This document shows positions 13,521-24,000 of a stretch of 64,000 bases of DNA, piece after piece. The notes under the pieces were generated by a model. The model ran no database searches and had not been told where the DNA came from. It worked only from the letters and a program-made list of their open reading frames with translations. The position numbers and the translations under genes are program-made. The DNA is from Trichosporon coremiiforme. Lineage: Eukaryota > Basidiomycota > Tremellomycetes > Trichosporonales > Trichosporonaceae. The stretch lies in assembly GCA_039545355.1 (NCBI GenBank), contig BCJJ01000025.1:398820-462819 (forward strand), in the 5' to 3' direction. Numbering within the stretch: position 1 is the first letter of the stretch; every line of letters begins with the position of its first letter.

Positions 13521-13528
13521 TCACGTGA
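13521..13528. promoter_or_regulatory. TCACGTGA palindrome upstream of tRNA-Gln
   Basis: An 8-bp palindrome of the Cbf1-type E-box, 43 bp upstream of the first tRNA-Gln. tRNA genes normally rely on internal A and B boxes, so a role is uncertain. Confidence 0.3.
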
Positions 13529-13570
13529 CCTTCAGTCACAGAGACAAGTGCGCAGAAAATGCATAAACAA

Positions 13571-13642
13571 GGTCTGATCGTATAACGGTTAGTACACAAG
13601 ATTCTGATTCTTGTAATCTGGGTTCGATTCCCAGTCGGACCT
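13571..13642 (+). tRNA. tRNA-Gln(CTG), intronless
   Basis: A 72-nt cloverleaf with no intron. The acceptor arm GGTCTGA pairs with TCGGACC (one G-T wobble), the anticodon stem is CAAGA/TCTTG around loop TTCTGAT with anticodon CTG (positions 34-36), and the T arm carries GGTTCGATTCC. The discriminator base is T. A TTTTT pol III terminator follows at 13646-13650. It is the only one of three copies in this window without an intron. Confidence 0.96.
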
Positions 13643-14820
13643 TGCTTTTTCCTCCTCTCCGATGCATCACCGCACCGAGAGGATACTTTTTGAAGCTCGT
13701 GGAAGGTGGATGTCGCAGTTGCCGTGGTGGTGATGTAGTTCGGTGGTTGATAGTCAAGGTGGCTGGTCGTCTAGGCCCAGATGTAGCGCGTGTCTGTGGA
13801 AGAAGTTGCCGATATCTCGATAGCCGGCTCTCATGGCTGCTAGACTGACATGCACACCAGTCTTGCTCATAACACTCGGATGCTGGATCTATGTAGGTAG
13901 CTGAGATGAGTTTGCCCTCCCATGAAAGCTTATTCGCTTAGGACTTGCGCACCTGATCATTAGCGCTTCCCCTCGAAGCGAGCAATACCCCCAGCAATGA
14001 AGCCTCCCCCCAAAATGCTATAATAGCCGGGGTGGCTGGCGAGCCTGTAAACACTATGAGCGATTAACCGGCAGCTCACTCATGCAAGGGCGATTCAGGT
14101 CTCCGTCGGCGCATATTCTGCGATTCGGGTGGTGTGGCCGCGACTTGACATCGACCGAGTCCGAAGACAGGAGGGCGTCTTCATCTCGTTGAGCGCAGCT
14201 CCCAGTATCTGATATCGCGCCAGCGCTCGTAACTGTCAGCTACGACCAGTGGGTGAAGACGACACAGATCCCGGGCAGGCCGAGACGGATACTTGCTAGT
14301 CCCAGTACCCTCTGTGCAACTACCTACTTCGACGCCACAGTGCAACAGACGCCGAGATCCGCGATCGGCAGCTGCAGATTGTGAGCCTTCGCTTCCGAAG
14401 CGATGTTGCCGAACGGACATTCAGCACCCACGTCCAGTCCCACCCCGTAGCCGTACGTTCTTCCAGATTAAGCTTGAAAGAAGTTCATCCAGAACTGTCT
14501 TTGGCTTTGGCGCCATCCGACATCTTCAACAGCTCACTTCTGCAAGTCGCAACACGGCTAGATCTTACGAAGAGCTTCGGACGCCAAAGTAATAGATACT
14601 AATACTCATGCAGCTCCGAGAGAAGGGATCCCGCGGTCACCCATCGGCACTTCGGAACGGCAGCCGTTCTGCGATACTGCCCCGCGTCCGCCTTCCGCTC
14701 TCAGCCTCCTGTGAAATCTCTCAGCTGTTCACAAGCATAGCGATGGCTTGCTTGGCGCCTCCAAACTGGCCGGTGCCTGCGCCACTCTCGCCCGTGCCGT
14801 CCCCGTCCCCTCCGTCGATA
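13643..14820. other. Intergenic between tRNA-Gln copies 1 and 2
   Basis: About 1.2 kb with the terminator of the first tRNA and otherwise nothing recognised. No splice-supported coding chain was found on either strand. Confidence 0.45.
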
Positions 14821-14932
14821 GGTCTGATCGTATAACGGTTAGTACACAAGATTCTGACTCGCTCCATCCTCTCGCCTCCTCACGAGAAGATAAGTCGTTC
14901 TTGTAATCTGGGTTCGATTCCCAGTCGGACCT
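14821..14932 (+). tRNA. tRNA-Gln(CTG) with 40-nt intron
   Basis: The mature 72 nt are identical to the copy at 13571. A 40-nt intron (14858-14897) sits after A37, the canonical nuclear tRNA intron position one base 3' of the anticodon. A and B boxes are intact. Unlike copy 1, the flank after the gene has no T run for about 58 bp (first TTTTT near 14990), so transcription may read further or be weak. Splicing would need the tRNA endonuclease; whether this long intron folds correctly was not tested. Confidence 0.9.
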
Positions 14933-15774
14933 TCTCTGGCTGTCCTACGAGGAGACGGTATTCGGCGGCGTCGAAAGATGTCGAATAAACCCTTTTTCGA
15001 CCTTCCTGAGGTCGGGTGCGAGGTGACAGGAGGAGAGGGATGGCTGAAGTGCACGGATGGAGAGATTGCAGTCTCAGTCTGTGCTTGTGCAAGTTAGAGG
15101 CTAGCAGACGGAGTCCATGCCCGCTATCCTTCTGCTCAAAACCTGTTCTGGCCAGTGGCCAGTCGGCCGCCGTCGGTAGTCAGCCAACATGATCAGACGA
15201 CATTGGCTAGACCGTCTGCGGCACTGCGCATATCAAGGACATGGCATCTGCGTATCTGGCGCCACACCCAATTCCAGACACACAAATCGGGCTCGACATT
15301 GCGCCCTTCGCTCGTTCGCTCGGAACCGTTCCGCTTTCTGTGCATTCGCTCGCTGATCAATCTGCGCCCTCTGACCCACTGTTCGACATACGCAGATCAG
15401 CTTAGTGTGTTGCGTGAGCAGCGCGGGCAGTTTCAGAACTCCCATTCCTCCCGTGGAATGCGTCAAAAGCAAAACGACCACAAGGATGAATGCGTTTCCC
15501 GCACACCTCACTACGCTGGAATCGACTGGGGCAACGACTGGGTTGCGGTTGTAATCGATACCGGAAGTCGTGGTTCGAGGTCCATGAAAGTCGCCTTGAA
15601 TTTTGTTGCAGTTGTTGTTTGTCTGCGTACCTGCAATCCTGCGATCTAAGGTTTGAGTGGAGACGCCCGGACTATGGAAACTACGGGCGGTTCACACGGC
15701 TAGACGCGTTAGCGTGCGCCAGCGCTAGGGGCTAAATCCGTCACGGAGCGCACGGGGAGAGAGATAAAAGGGGG

Positions 15775-15967
15775 TGGGGGGGGGGGGGGNNNNNNNNNNN
15801 NNNNNNNNNNNNNNNNNNNNNNNNNNNNNNNNNNNNNNNNNNNNNNNNNNNNNNNNNNNNNNNNNNNNNNNNNNNNNNNNNNNNNNNNNNNNNNNNNNNN
15901 NNNNNNNNNNNNNNNNNNNNNNNNNNNNNNNNNNNNNNNNNNNNNGGGGGGGGGGGGGGGGGGGGGG
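15775..15967. other. Assembly gap between two poly-G tracts
   Basis: N from 15790 to 15945 (156 positions), with an uninterrupted G run before it and 22 G after it. The assembly broke inside or beside a long G homopolymer; true length and content are unknown. Confidence 0.97.
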
Positions 15968-16336
15968 AATGCCCGAGGCTGCCTTGACCGAATGGAAGTC
16001 GATCATCTGCACGCAGCACAGTTCCGTTCCAGAATTCTCAGCCTGCTAAAGTCGAACAGGCACAGGATCGAAAGGATCCTCAGGACGAAGACAGACGACT
16101 GGCAGGGTCCGAGCTTCAGGAGACGGGACAGTCAAAAATATGACTCGCCCTCCACTCCCCGTCTGCACCCACTAGATTGCACTTAAGCACAGTGGTATAG
16201 GCGCTACCACTTGCTCGGGGGCGCAGATGCATTATGAACATCAGCAGACGCAGGCAATGTCTAGCCTGCAAATGGCGGGTCCCGGGACGCAAACTAGACG
16301 GAGGAGAGAGGGGTACGCAGGACACCAAAGAGTATC

Positions 16337-16351
16337 GGGGGGGGGGGGGGG
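16337..16351 (+). repeat. G15 homopolymer
   Basis: Fifteen consecutive G, the second poly-G tract within 400 bp. It lies about 640 bp upstream of the GT61 start codon. It could form a G-quadruplex or be a sequencing error. Confidence 0.8.
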
Positions 16352-16984
16352 TGAAACTCGCCTACGACCCGGGCGGCTTAGCTCCTGATTCGACACCCGC
16401 GACCCTCCATTAAACTCCCTGGCTGGGACCTGGCAACTGAGTGAGGGCCAGAGGGTGTCTGAGATCCCGACGAGGTGAGACGGCATGTCCATGCAGCCAC
16501 GGCCACGGGCTGGCCATGGTAGGCATGTCAGACACGTCAAAGTCATGTTCCCGTTGCAACACCAAACCTTCTCTTTCTTCTTAACCATCTCCTCATCTTC
16601 ATTGCACCTCTTGGTTCTTGCGGCCCGTAGCATCCGCCCACCGACTCGCCCCCCTCGCTCCCTCCCTCCTTCCCTTCTCACGACCTGCGCGAGCCCATCT
16701 TGTCCGCAGCGGCTGGCGTCTCGTCCCTGTCGATTTGATTTCGGGTGTCAGGCTCCTGGCACACGTCGCATTAACACCTTCAACATCCACCTGCCCTCTG
16801 TCACTCCCTTGCGACTGCCCGCCGACACTACTAGCGGCTACCATCAGTAAACTTGTCTCTCGACTGTTGACAAGCGTCCACCCGACTGCCCGACTCCATC
16901 GCAATTGCCTGCACCAGCGCGCCATCAGACCAGCTCACATCTCCCACTCCTCTCAACGCTCCTCCTTAACAGGGGACAAACAAC

Positions 16985-18650
16985 ATGGCCGGCCTGAGCC
17001 CCGCGCGCGGGATGCGCCCAACACGGCGCGACCTCCTCGTCGTGATCCTGACGCTAGGTCTCGCGTATCTCTACTTCTCCACGCCCGAGGTACACAAGAC
17101 TGTGAGCAGAGCTGCGAGCTCTAGCGCGCGGTTAAAGGCTCTCGGTCTCTGGCGCGGCTCGACGCCAGAGCGTTCGTTTGACGCGTCCGTTGCGCGCCCG
17201 CATCAGACGGCGGAGGGACTCATCACGCACCTGCGCGACCACACGCCGGGATGGACCATTTTCGAGAAGGTGTACCTGTACGACAACAAGATGTACGTTG
17301 TCACGGAGGACAAGAGCAAGTGGCCCGAACTCCGCATGATGACCTCGACCGGATTGCCGGCCGACAACGTCCCGGGCAACATGGAGGCGCGCGAACCCAA
17401 GGGTGACGAGATCACCTACATCACGCCTGAGAAGGCGCTCGAGCTCTGGGGCGACAACATCATGCGCTACGAGGGCGTGAGCTATCTCTGGAACGACGGA
17501 CAGTGTAAGTGCTCCTGGCGCCTCTTCTAAGAATTGCCCAGGAAACAAGCTGACCCCAGTCATCGACCACTACTACCACTTCGCCGCCGAGCTGTTCCTC
17601 GGCACTTGGCGTGTTCACGCAACGCTTGACCCGCACATCGACGCGAAGGGCGACTCCTCGCTCGAGTACCCGGCGCGCGCGATCTTCTTCCACCAGGATC
17701 ACCTGCAGTGGCGCGACTACAGCAACTTCAACAGCTACATGTGGGACGGCCTGTTCCCGAACAGCGCCATGCTGTTCCCGCGCGACATGGAGGATCTCGG
17801 CAAGATCACTGCTCACGGCTCGATCAAGAAGGCGTACCAGCTCGAGGTTGCCATTCTGGCGGACCGCTCGGCCGCGTTCCGCGGCGAGTTCACCGGCCCC
17901 ACTGCGCGCACCATGGCCTCCGCCAACGCGCTTGGCACCGTTTCCCGCTGGTGGTGGGAGCCGATCCGGCGGCAGATGCTGCGCTTCTCGGGTGTCTCGG
18001 AGGACGTTATGAACCGCTCTCTCGAGGGCTACGGTGCCGTCAACCCCGACTTCACTGAGGGCATGGTCGACGCGCCACCAGAGTACTCTGGCCTTAAGCC
18101 TCTGGCTGAGCCGGGCGACTACAAGCCCGTCGTGACGTATATCTCGCGGCCGCCGCCGCGCCGTTCTCTGACTGAGTCATCGCACGCCGCCCTCGTTGCG
18201 GCGCTGAAGGATGCAGCCCCGAGGCTCGGCTTTGAGCTCAACATCGTCAACATGGGCAAGCTCAGCAAGGAGGAGCAGGTGCAGCTCGCGGCGCGCACCA
18301 CGATCATGATCGGTGTCCACGGTAACGGCCTCACGCACCTCATCTGGATGCCTGCCACCCCGCGCAGCGCCGTCATCGAGCTCTTCTGCCGCGGCGGATT
18401 CGCAAGGGACTACCAGTGGACCGCCCAGGCGCTCGGTATCCGCCACTTCGCGGTGCAGCACGACCTCGTCGCGACGTCGCCGCACGAGTTCAAGGTCGAC
18501 TATCCCGACGGAGACGAGGGATTCCAGTCAGATCGCATCACCGTCGACCCAAAGACCGTTATCGAACTCATCTCGATGCGTCTCATGGGCGCGTCTTTCG
18601 ATCCGGCTCGCCATGGTCCGTTCCGTCCCATTCAGGACACCAATCCCTAA
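16985..18650 (+). CDS. GT61-type glycosyltransferase
   Basis: Exons 16985-17504 and 17560-18650; 536 residues. A short basic N-terminus is followed by one membrane segment (about 17-32, LLVVILTLGLAYLYFS), the type II layout of Golgi transferases. The C-terminal half has the DUF563/GT61 landmarks: IMIGVHGNGLTHLIWM, then AVIELFCRGGFARDYQW and a later ALGIRHFAV stretch. Family members move xylose or N-acetylglucosamine onto glycans or proteins; the donor and acceptor here cannot be told from sequence. The ATG at 16985 is the first in a good context after a C/T-rich leader. GT90 (Cxt1-type) was considered, but the GVHGNGLTH signature fits GT61. Confidence 0.85.
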
Positions 18651-19257
18651 TGGGATTTAAACATGCGCAGTCTCCAGCGACCGCGTGTAGATTCAGATAC
18701 CGTGAAGATGGCAGGCGCAAGACCGCAAGAAGAAGTCTCTTGCCGACTAGTCACCTAGACGTCGTCTTCACGCATACAGAACAGTTCTTACATATACCCA
18801 CACTAGCCGCTCTCTCACATCTCGTTTCTGATCCGACCAGCCGTAGAACGTCGGCCCGGGCGAGTAGCGCGATGAGGACCCGCTCTCCGCTATGTACTGT
18901 CATGAATGCATTGATGTCATTTCTCCAAAACTTTCCGAGCGGACGTTAGACGCCAAGCACCGTCACGGGGTGTCCGTCTGGCGCTTGCCCTGGCCGTTTC
19001 GCACTGCAGCGGTGCTCGCTCCACGCCATCGCCGCTCGCTGTGTCGGACATATTGGCCAACTATTCGGCGCAAACTTGGACCCCCCACTCAGGCTCACTC
19101 AGTGGACCGCTCGCTCGGAGCCTTCATCCAAACTTCGGGTCATCCAACCATCAACCAACCTCCACCACGAACGCCACTTCCTCGCACCCACCTTCTCTCT
19201 TCCTCTTTCATCCATCCACAAAAAGTTTCTGTACTTGCATACAGAGCTCAGGAGACA
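18651..19257. other. Intergenic, GT61 gene to tRNA-Gln copy 3
   Basis: About 600 bp holding the 3' flank of the glycosyltransferase and the downstream region of the minus-strand tRNA, including a T5 run (as A5 near 19220) that can terminate it. Nothing else was seen. Confidence 0.5.
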
Positions 19258-19342
19258 AGGTCCGACTGGGAATCGAACCCAGATTACAAGAACGATGCTA
19301 GGCAATCAGAATCTTGTGTACTAACCGTTATACGATCAGACC
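19258..19342 (-). tRNA. tRNA-Gln(CTG) with 13-nt intron
   Basis: The mature sequence is the same as the two other copies. A 13-nt intron (19293-19305) again lies directly after A37. The A and B boxes are intact, and a TTTTT terminator is found about 35 nt downstream on the minus strand. The intron shares no obvious sequence with the 40-nt intron of the second copy. Confidence 0.94.
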
Positions 19343-19957
19343 GGCTGCTTCCGTCCGACAGAGAGTCGTGCGGGCGTCTGCGGCGCCGCCGGTGCCGGCT
19401 CGCGCTGCCCGGGGACGGCAAGGAGATGCAGTAACTGCAAGTTGGGTTGTGAAGAAGACTGCCGGGAAGATGATGTTTAGGTCGCTTTCCAAGTTACGGA
19501 GGAGGAGGCGAGTTGTAGGATGGAAGAAGGGACGCGCTGGGATTTGTCGGCCGTCGGGGTGAAGGGATGGCCTCGACTGCGCCCTCGCTGTGTCTCACAA
19601 GGGCGTCGGCAGTGAAGGGGGCGCAAAGGACCGGTCCAGTCAGCTGGAGACCTCCACGTGCACCTCTGCGAGGTCGTCTCCTCACTCCACGTCACACAGA
19701 GGATAGAAGAATGTGGGCTAGAGCTGTTAATTTCATACTCTCAGCTGACAACTGCAGGTGCCAAAAGTGTGGCGGGGGGGCGAATGGGTGAACTCAAGAT
19801 GTCTTTGACAAATTAAGCTGGCAGCAGCCGCCAATTCTGGGAGGTAGGATTCTGCATATCGAGTAGTGCGCGCGAGACACATTTACAGGCGTGGGTGAGG
19901 ATAGCTAAACACCTATCCGGCATACATAAGCAGCCCGAGACGTTGACTGACGTCCAG
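19343..19957. other. Intergenic upstream of intron-dense gene
   Basis: About 600 bp. Branch and acceptor motifs (TCAGCTGACAACTGCAG near 19756, TTGACTGACGTCCAG ending 19957) suggest that the neighbouring intron-rich gene may begin in this stretch, but I could not choose a start codon. Confidence 0.3.
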
Positions 19958-21027
19958 CTCGTTCGAGTCTTCGGGGTACGGCCGGCGATAGCTGGCGCGG
20001 ATCCTCCAAGAAGCTAACGGGCAGTGACCTTGGCAAGGTAATTATGACTAGAGTACGTGAACCGCACATGATCAGGGGGCGAAGCCGCTCGTCTCAGTTT
20101 CAAAGCCAACAACAACCTTCCGTGAGCATCTCTTTGCCGTTGTTTGACTAATGCTGGCTGCGTGAACTTTCGGGTGGCAAGAGTCAATGAGGTGGCAGGA
20201 GAAGAGGCGAGCTCATGTTTCTGAGTACAGCTGGCAAGCAGTCCAACCGAGCGGTAAGCTGTTCGACGTAGGTTACCCAAGCTGACTCCAGCTGGACAAG
20301 GTGTAGGACTCGACACCTGGAGGCAAAGACAGCTGATGAGCAGGTCACATCGCGGTGTGCCAACGCGTGAGCTAATTTTCCGCTGGGAAGCTGACGGCCA
20401 GGTCGCGAGACGTCCCAACACATTCAACCCGGCGAAGTACGCTTAGTCAAGGGTCTGGAAGCTGATAGGCAGTCCCCGAGCTCAGACGCAAGATGCAACC
20501 CCGTCGTCGCGGGGTGGGTGACATGGCTAGCTATCTGACAGCCCATCCATGAGCTGATACCAGTTCTGCGGTCGAATACGCGCCGGTGCTGTGAGCTCGC
20601 CGAAGTTACGACCTAGCTGATCCCAGCGGAGGGGGAACAGTGCAAGTACTTCAATCACACCAGAAGGTGAGCTACTATCACCGATGACGAGCTGACAAGT
20701 AGATCTGCCCCCACGTGGGGTGTCGTTGGAGGTTCACGGAATTACGCGTCCACTGCAGCTGGCTGCGAGACCGTCACGAGTCTCCTACTAGCGGTGTGAG
20801 CTCGAAAGTCGCACTAATCGAAGCTGACGAGCAGATCGAGGCTATCAAGGAGCGTTTCGGCCCCTGTCTCCAGGTGCATGCCAGTTTGATGGATGGTCGC
20901 CAAGCTCGCGTGCCTCAGTGAACTATCTGTGCTTCACCGTGGCAGCTAACTCCAGCTTAACGGTGAATCGGTAGCATCTACCCCTATAACCGAACAAAAG
21001 TACATTCGTGTGCGTTGCACGTTTTAA
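19958..21027 (+). CDS. Unrecognised, extremely intron-dense small gene (5' end unresolved)
   Basis: Thirteen short exons joined by splice signals stay open for 174 codons: 19958-19975, 20025-20037, 20076-20121, 20182-20253, 20292-20300, 20344-20366, 20402-20436, 20473-20513, 20564-20590, 20627-20666, 20703-20793, 20835-20873, 20956-21027. Introns are 34-82 nt, nearly all ending in GCTGAC, GCTGAT or GCTAAC plus a nearby AG. The stop is TAA, 14 bp before the convergent ABC transporter stop. The C-terminal 115 residues hold six Cys (e.g. RRCSEGEQCKYF, FGPCLQ, VRCTF). The first four exons are the weakest; an internal ATG at 20187 is an alternative start. I do not recognise the family. A decayed gene is possible. 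Confidence 0.45.
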
Positions 21028-21041
21028 CTAGAATCTATCGC

Positions 21042-24000
21042 TTATTTTTTCGCGTTCTTGCGCCTCTCTTCGGCCTTGTCAGCGGACTCCTTGAGCGCCG
21101 CAAACTCCGTCTTGCCCGTCGCCTTGCAGAGCTTGTAGAACCGTCCCTTACGTTTGAGCAAGTCATAGGGCGATCCCATCTCCGCAATGCTGCCCTTGTC
21201 CATGACGATGACCGTGTCAAAGTCGATAATCGTGTGCAAACGGTGGGCGATCGTGAGGATGGTGGAGTCGGTGAATTCGGTACGGATCGTCTCTGAGATC
21301 ATCGTGTCGGTCTCGGCGTCGATGGACGCGGTCGCCTCGTCCATGAGCAGGATCTTGTTGCGCCTCAGGATAGCGCGCGCCATGCACAGCAGCTGCTTCT
21401 CGCCCGTCGAGAAGTTGTCTCCACCCTCCGTGACAGGGTAGTTGAGGTCGGCGAAGACATTCGCGTTACGCTCTCCGACAACAGTGGCCTCGGACGAGGA
21501 AGCGGCAGAGGGAGCAGCGGGCAGCTGAGTCGCGTCATCGGTGAGTAGGTGCACGCGGCGCAGGGCCTCGTAGATCTCGGCATCGCTGTACTCATCGAAT
21601 ACGTCGAGCGTGTTGCGCAGCGTGCCACTCAGGATCGTGGGATCCTGTGGGATGATCATAATGCGCGAGCGCAGGTCGGTCAGACCGAGTGTGCTGATGT
21701 CGACATTGTCGATGACGATGCTGCCCTTGGTCGCCTCGACGAAGCGGAAGAACGAGAGAGCGAGCGTACTCTTTCCGCAACCAGTCGAGCCGACAATTCC
21801 GACCTTCTCTCCGGGCTTGACATTGAAGGTCAGACCATGCAGAACATCGGGCAGGTCAGGAGCGTACTTGATGACGAGGTCCTGGACTTGGATGGCGCCG
21901 TTCGCGGGCCAGCCCTCGGGCGGGCCGGGCTCGACATGCTCGGCCGCCTCGGGGGAAATCTCGGAGTACTCTTTGATACGCTCGAGGGCGACCATGCTCT
22001 GCTCGAGCTGGACGAAGCGGCGCACGACGAAGAGCAGGTTGTGCATCACCGTCGAAACGAAGGCGAGCGCGAAACCGGCAGTCGCCGCGGACACGGGAGC
22101 CATGAGCATAGCAGCGGCGGTGAAACCGACGAGCGCGGATGAGAGAATGTTGAAGCGAGCGGAGAGCCAGCGGTTGATCGTCCACGTCCAGAAGAAGCAG
22201 AGGATGTTCGTGTCACTGAGGCGCATCATGTGCGAGAGCGCGACAGTGCTAGCACCGAAGGCGCGTAGGACCGCGACACCGCTGACGGTCTCACCGAACA
22301 GGGAGTAGAGCGGCGAGCGGGTGACAGAGTCCAGGCGACGCATATCGCGCGAAGCCTGGCCGTAGACACTGCCGGCGCGGTAGTAGACGATCATCGTGAG
22401 AGCAGCTCCGAGCACGAAGGGCCATCCGCCGAGCCACGCAACAGTGGTCAGAGTGACAGCGACGCTGCATCCGTAGCGAACGGTACGCACAAAGTTGTCG
22501 GCCATGCTGCTGTCGAGACCCTCGATGTCCTTGGCGAATCGGTTCAGGATACGGCCGCGCGAGGTCGTGTCGTGGAAGCGGAGAGGAGCAAAGAGAACCG
22601 CCTGCAGCATCTTGGCGTGGAGCAGACGACTCGCGCGCAGACTGCCAATGTATGTAACGGCGAACTCGATGTTGTCCAGGATGCAGCCCGAGCCGGCGAT
22701 GATAGCGTAGCCGACGACGTAGAAGACAGCGGTGTGAGCGGGTCCGTCGCGTTCGTCCGCACCAGCCCAGTACTTGACCCAGCCGCGCTCGGCGACAGGA
22801 ACAAGCATAGCGATGATGATACTGGCAATGAAGCAGATCCACCACATGGGTCCACCGAGCGAGCGGAAGTAGAGCTGCCACACAGACCAGGCGATGCGGC
22901 CGCGAACGCGCTTCTCGTCCTCGATTAGCTTGCGGGGGACCTTAACGGGGGCGGCAGGGGTCGAGTCTTCGGTGATGTCGGTGATCGAGGAAGTCTCCGA
23001 GCCGGGCTCAGAGCCAGAAGGTCCAGCGCCGCTAAGACCAGCGACACTCTTGTGCTTGAGGGCCGGAAGCTCCTCGATCGTTTTCTCCTCGGCCCTCTCG
23101 CCGGCGGTCGGCTGCGACTCGGGGTCCTCGGCGTCGAGCTCCTCCATGAGACCGCACTCGACAAACTGGGCACGGGTGCCGGCAAACTTGACGTCACCGT
23201 TCTCGAGAGCGACAATATAGGCGGCGCCGGGGCTGACAAGGGCGGTGTGGTGCGACACAAGCAGAATCGTACGGTCGGCCATGAGCGGACCTTGCAGGCA
23301 GTTCTCCATGATGAAGTGGGCGGTGTGGGCGTCGACGGCCGAGAGAACGTCGTCGAGATACAGAACGCCAGCGCGAGAGTAGACGGCACGAGCAAGAGAC
23401 ACACGAGCCTTCTGTCCGCCCGACAAATTCAGGCCCTTCTCGCCAATCTCCGTCTCGTCACCGTCCTCGAGGATTTCAAGGTCGGTAGTCAGGGAGCACG
23501 CCTCAATGACCTGTGCGTAGCGAACAGCGTCCCATGGGCTGGAGAAGATAATGTTGTCCTTGATTGTGGCGTTCTGCAGCCATGCCTGCTGCGGTACGTA
23601 GGCGACGTTGTCCTTGATGATCCACTCAGCGGAAGAGAGCTTGTCCTCGGCCTGGGACATGGCGTCGGGCTTGGAGCGAGGAGCCTCGACCTGGCCAGCA
23701 ACAAGGTCCGCTTCGCCGAGAAGACCGGAGAGAAGAAGGGTCTTGCCGGATCCAAGACGGCCACAGATCAGCGACAGCTTGCCAGCGGGGAAACGGAGCG
23801 ACAGGTCGGCGAGCGAGAAGTCGGGGCGGGGAGTGGGAGCGGCAGACTTGGTGGCGTTCTTCGACTCGTCCTTGGCCCAAGTGTAGGTCGCACTGCGAAG
23901 CACAATGTCGCCACCAGCGAAGGGCTCGACATCGGGCACCTCGGGGAGTGACATGTACTTCTCGATGCGGCGGCACGAGACAAAGCCCTGGAGCATCTGG

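Larger units (their letters stand above)
12433..13570. other. Intergenic, DOP1 to first tRNA-Gln
   Basis: No convincing coding gene. It holds the DOP1 3' flank, a 16-bp direct repeat (13221 and 13251), a TATA-type box near 13333 and a TCACGTGA palindrome at 13521. Short open frames here lack family features or splice support. Confidence 0.5.
14933..16984. other. Intergenic with assembly gap
   Basis: About 2 kb between the second tRNA and the GT61 gene. It holds a run of N flanked by G tracts, a second G15 tract and the upstream region of the glycosyltransferase. No protein gene is supported; open frames crossing the N run are artefacts. Confidence 0.5.

Noticed and set aside
15725..16049. 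Open frames running through the N block
   Set aside because: They exist only because N and poly-G/poly-C contain no stops.
16455..16520. TPP-riboswitch-like CTGAGATCCC upstream of the GT61 gene
   Set aside because: The second conserved half (the ACCTGATCTGG-type element) is absent and the gene is unrelated to thiamine.
20014..20427. 137-codon minus-strand frame over the intron-dense gene
   Set aside because: No homology-like features, and plus-strand splice signals explain the region better. Not fully excluded.
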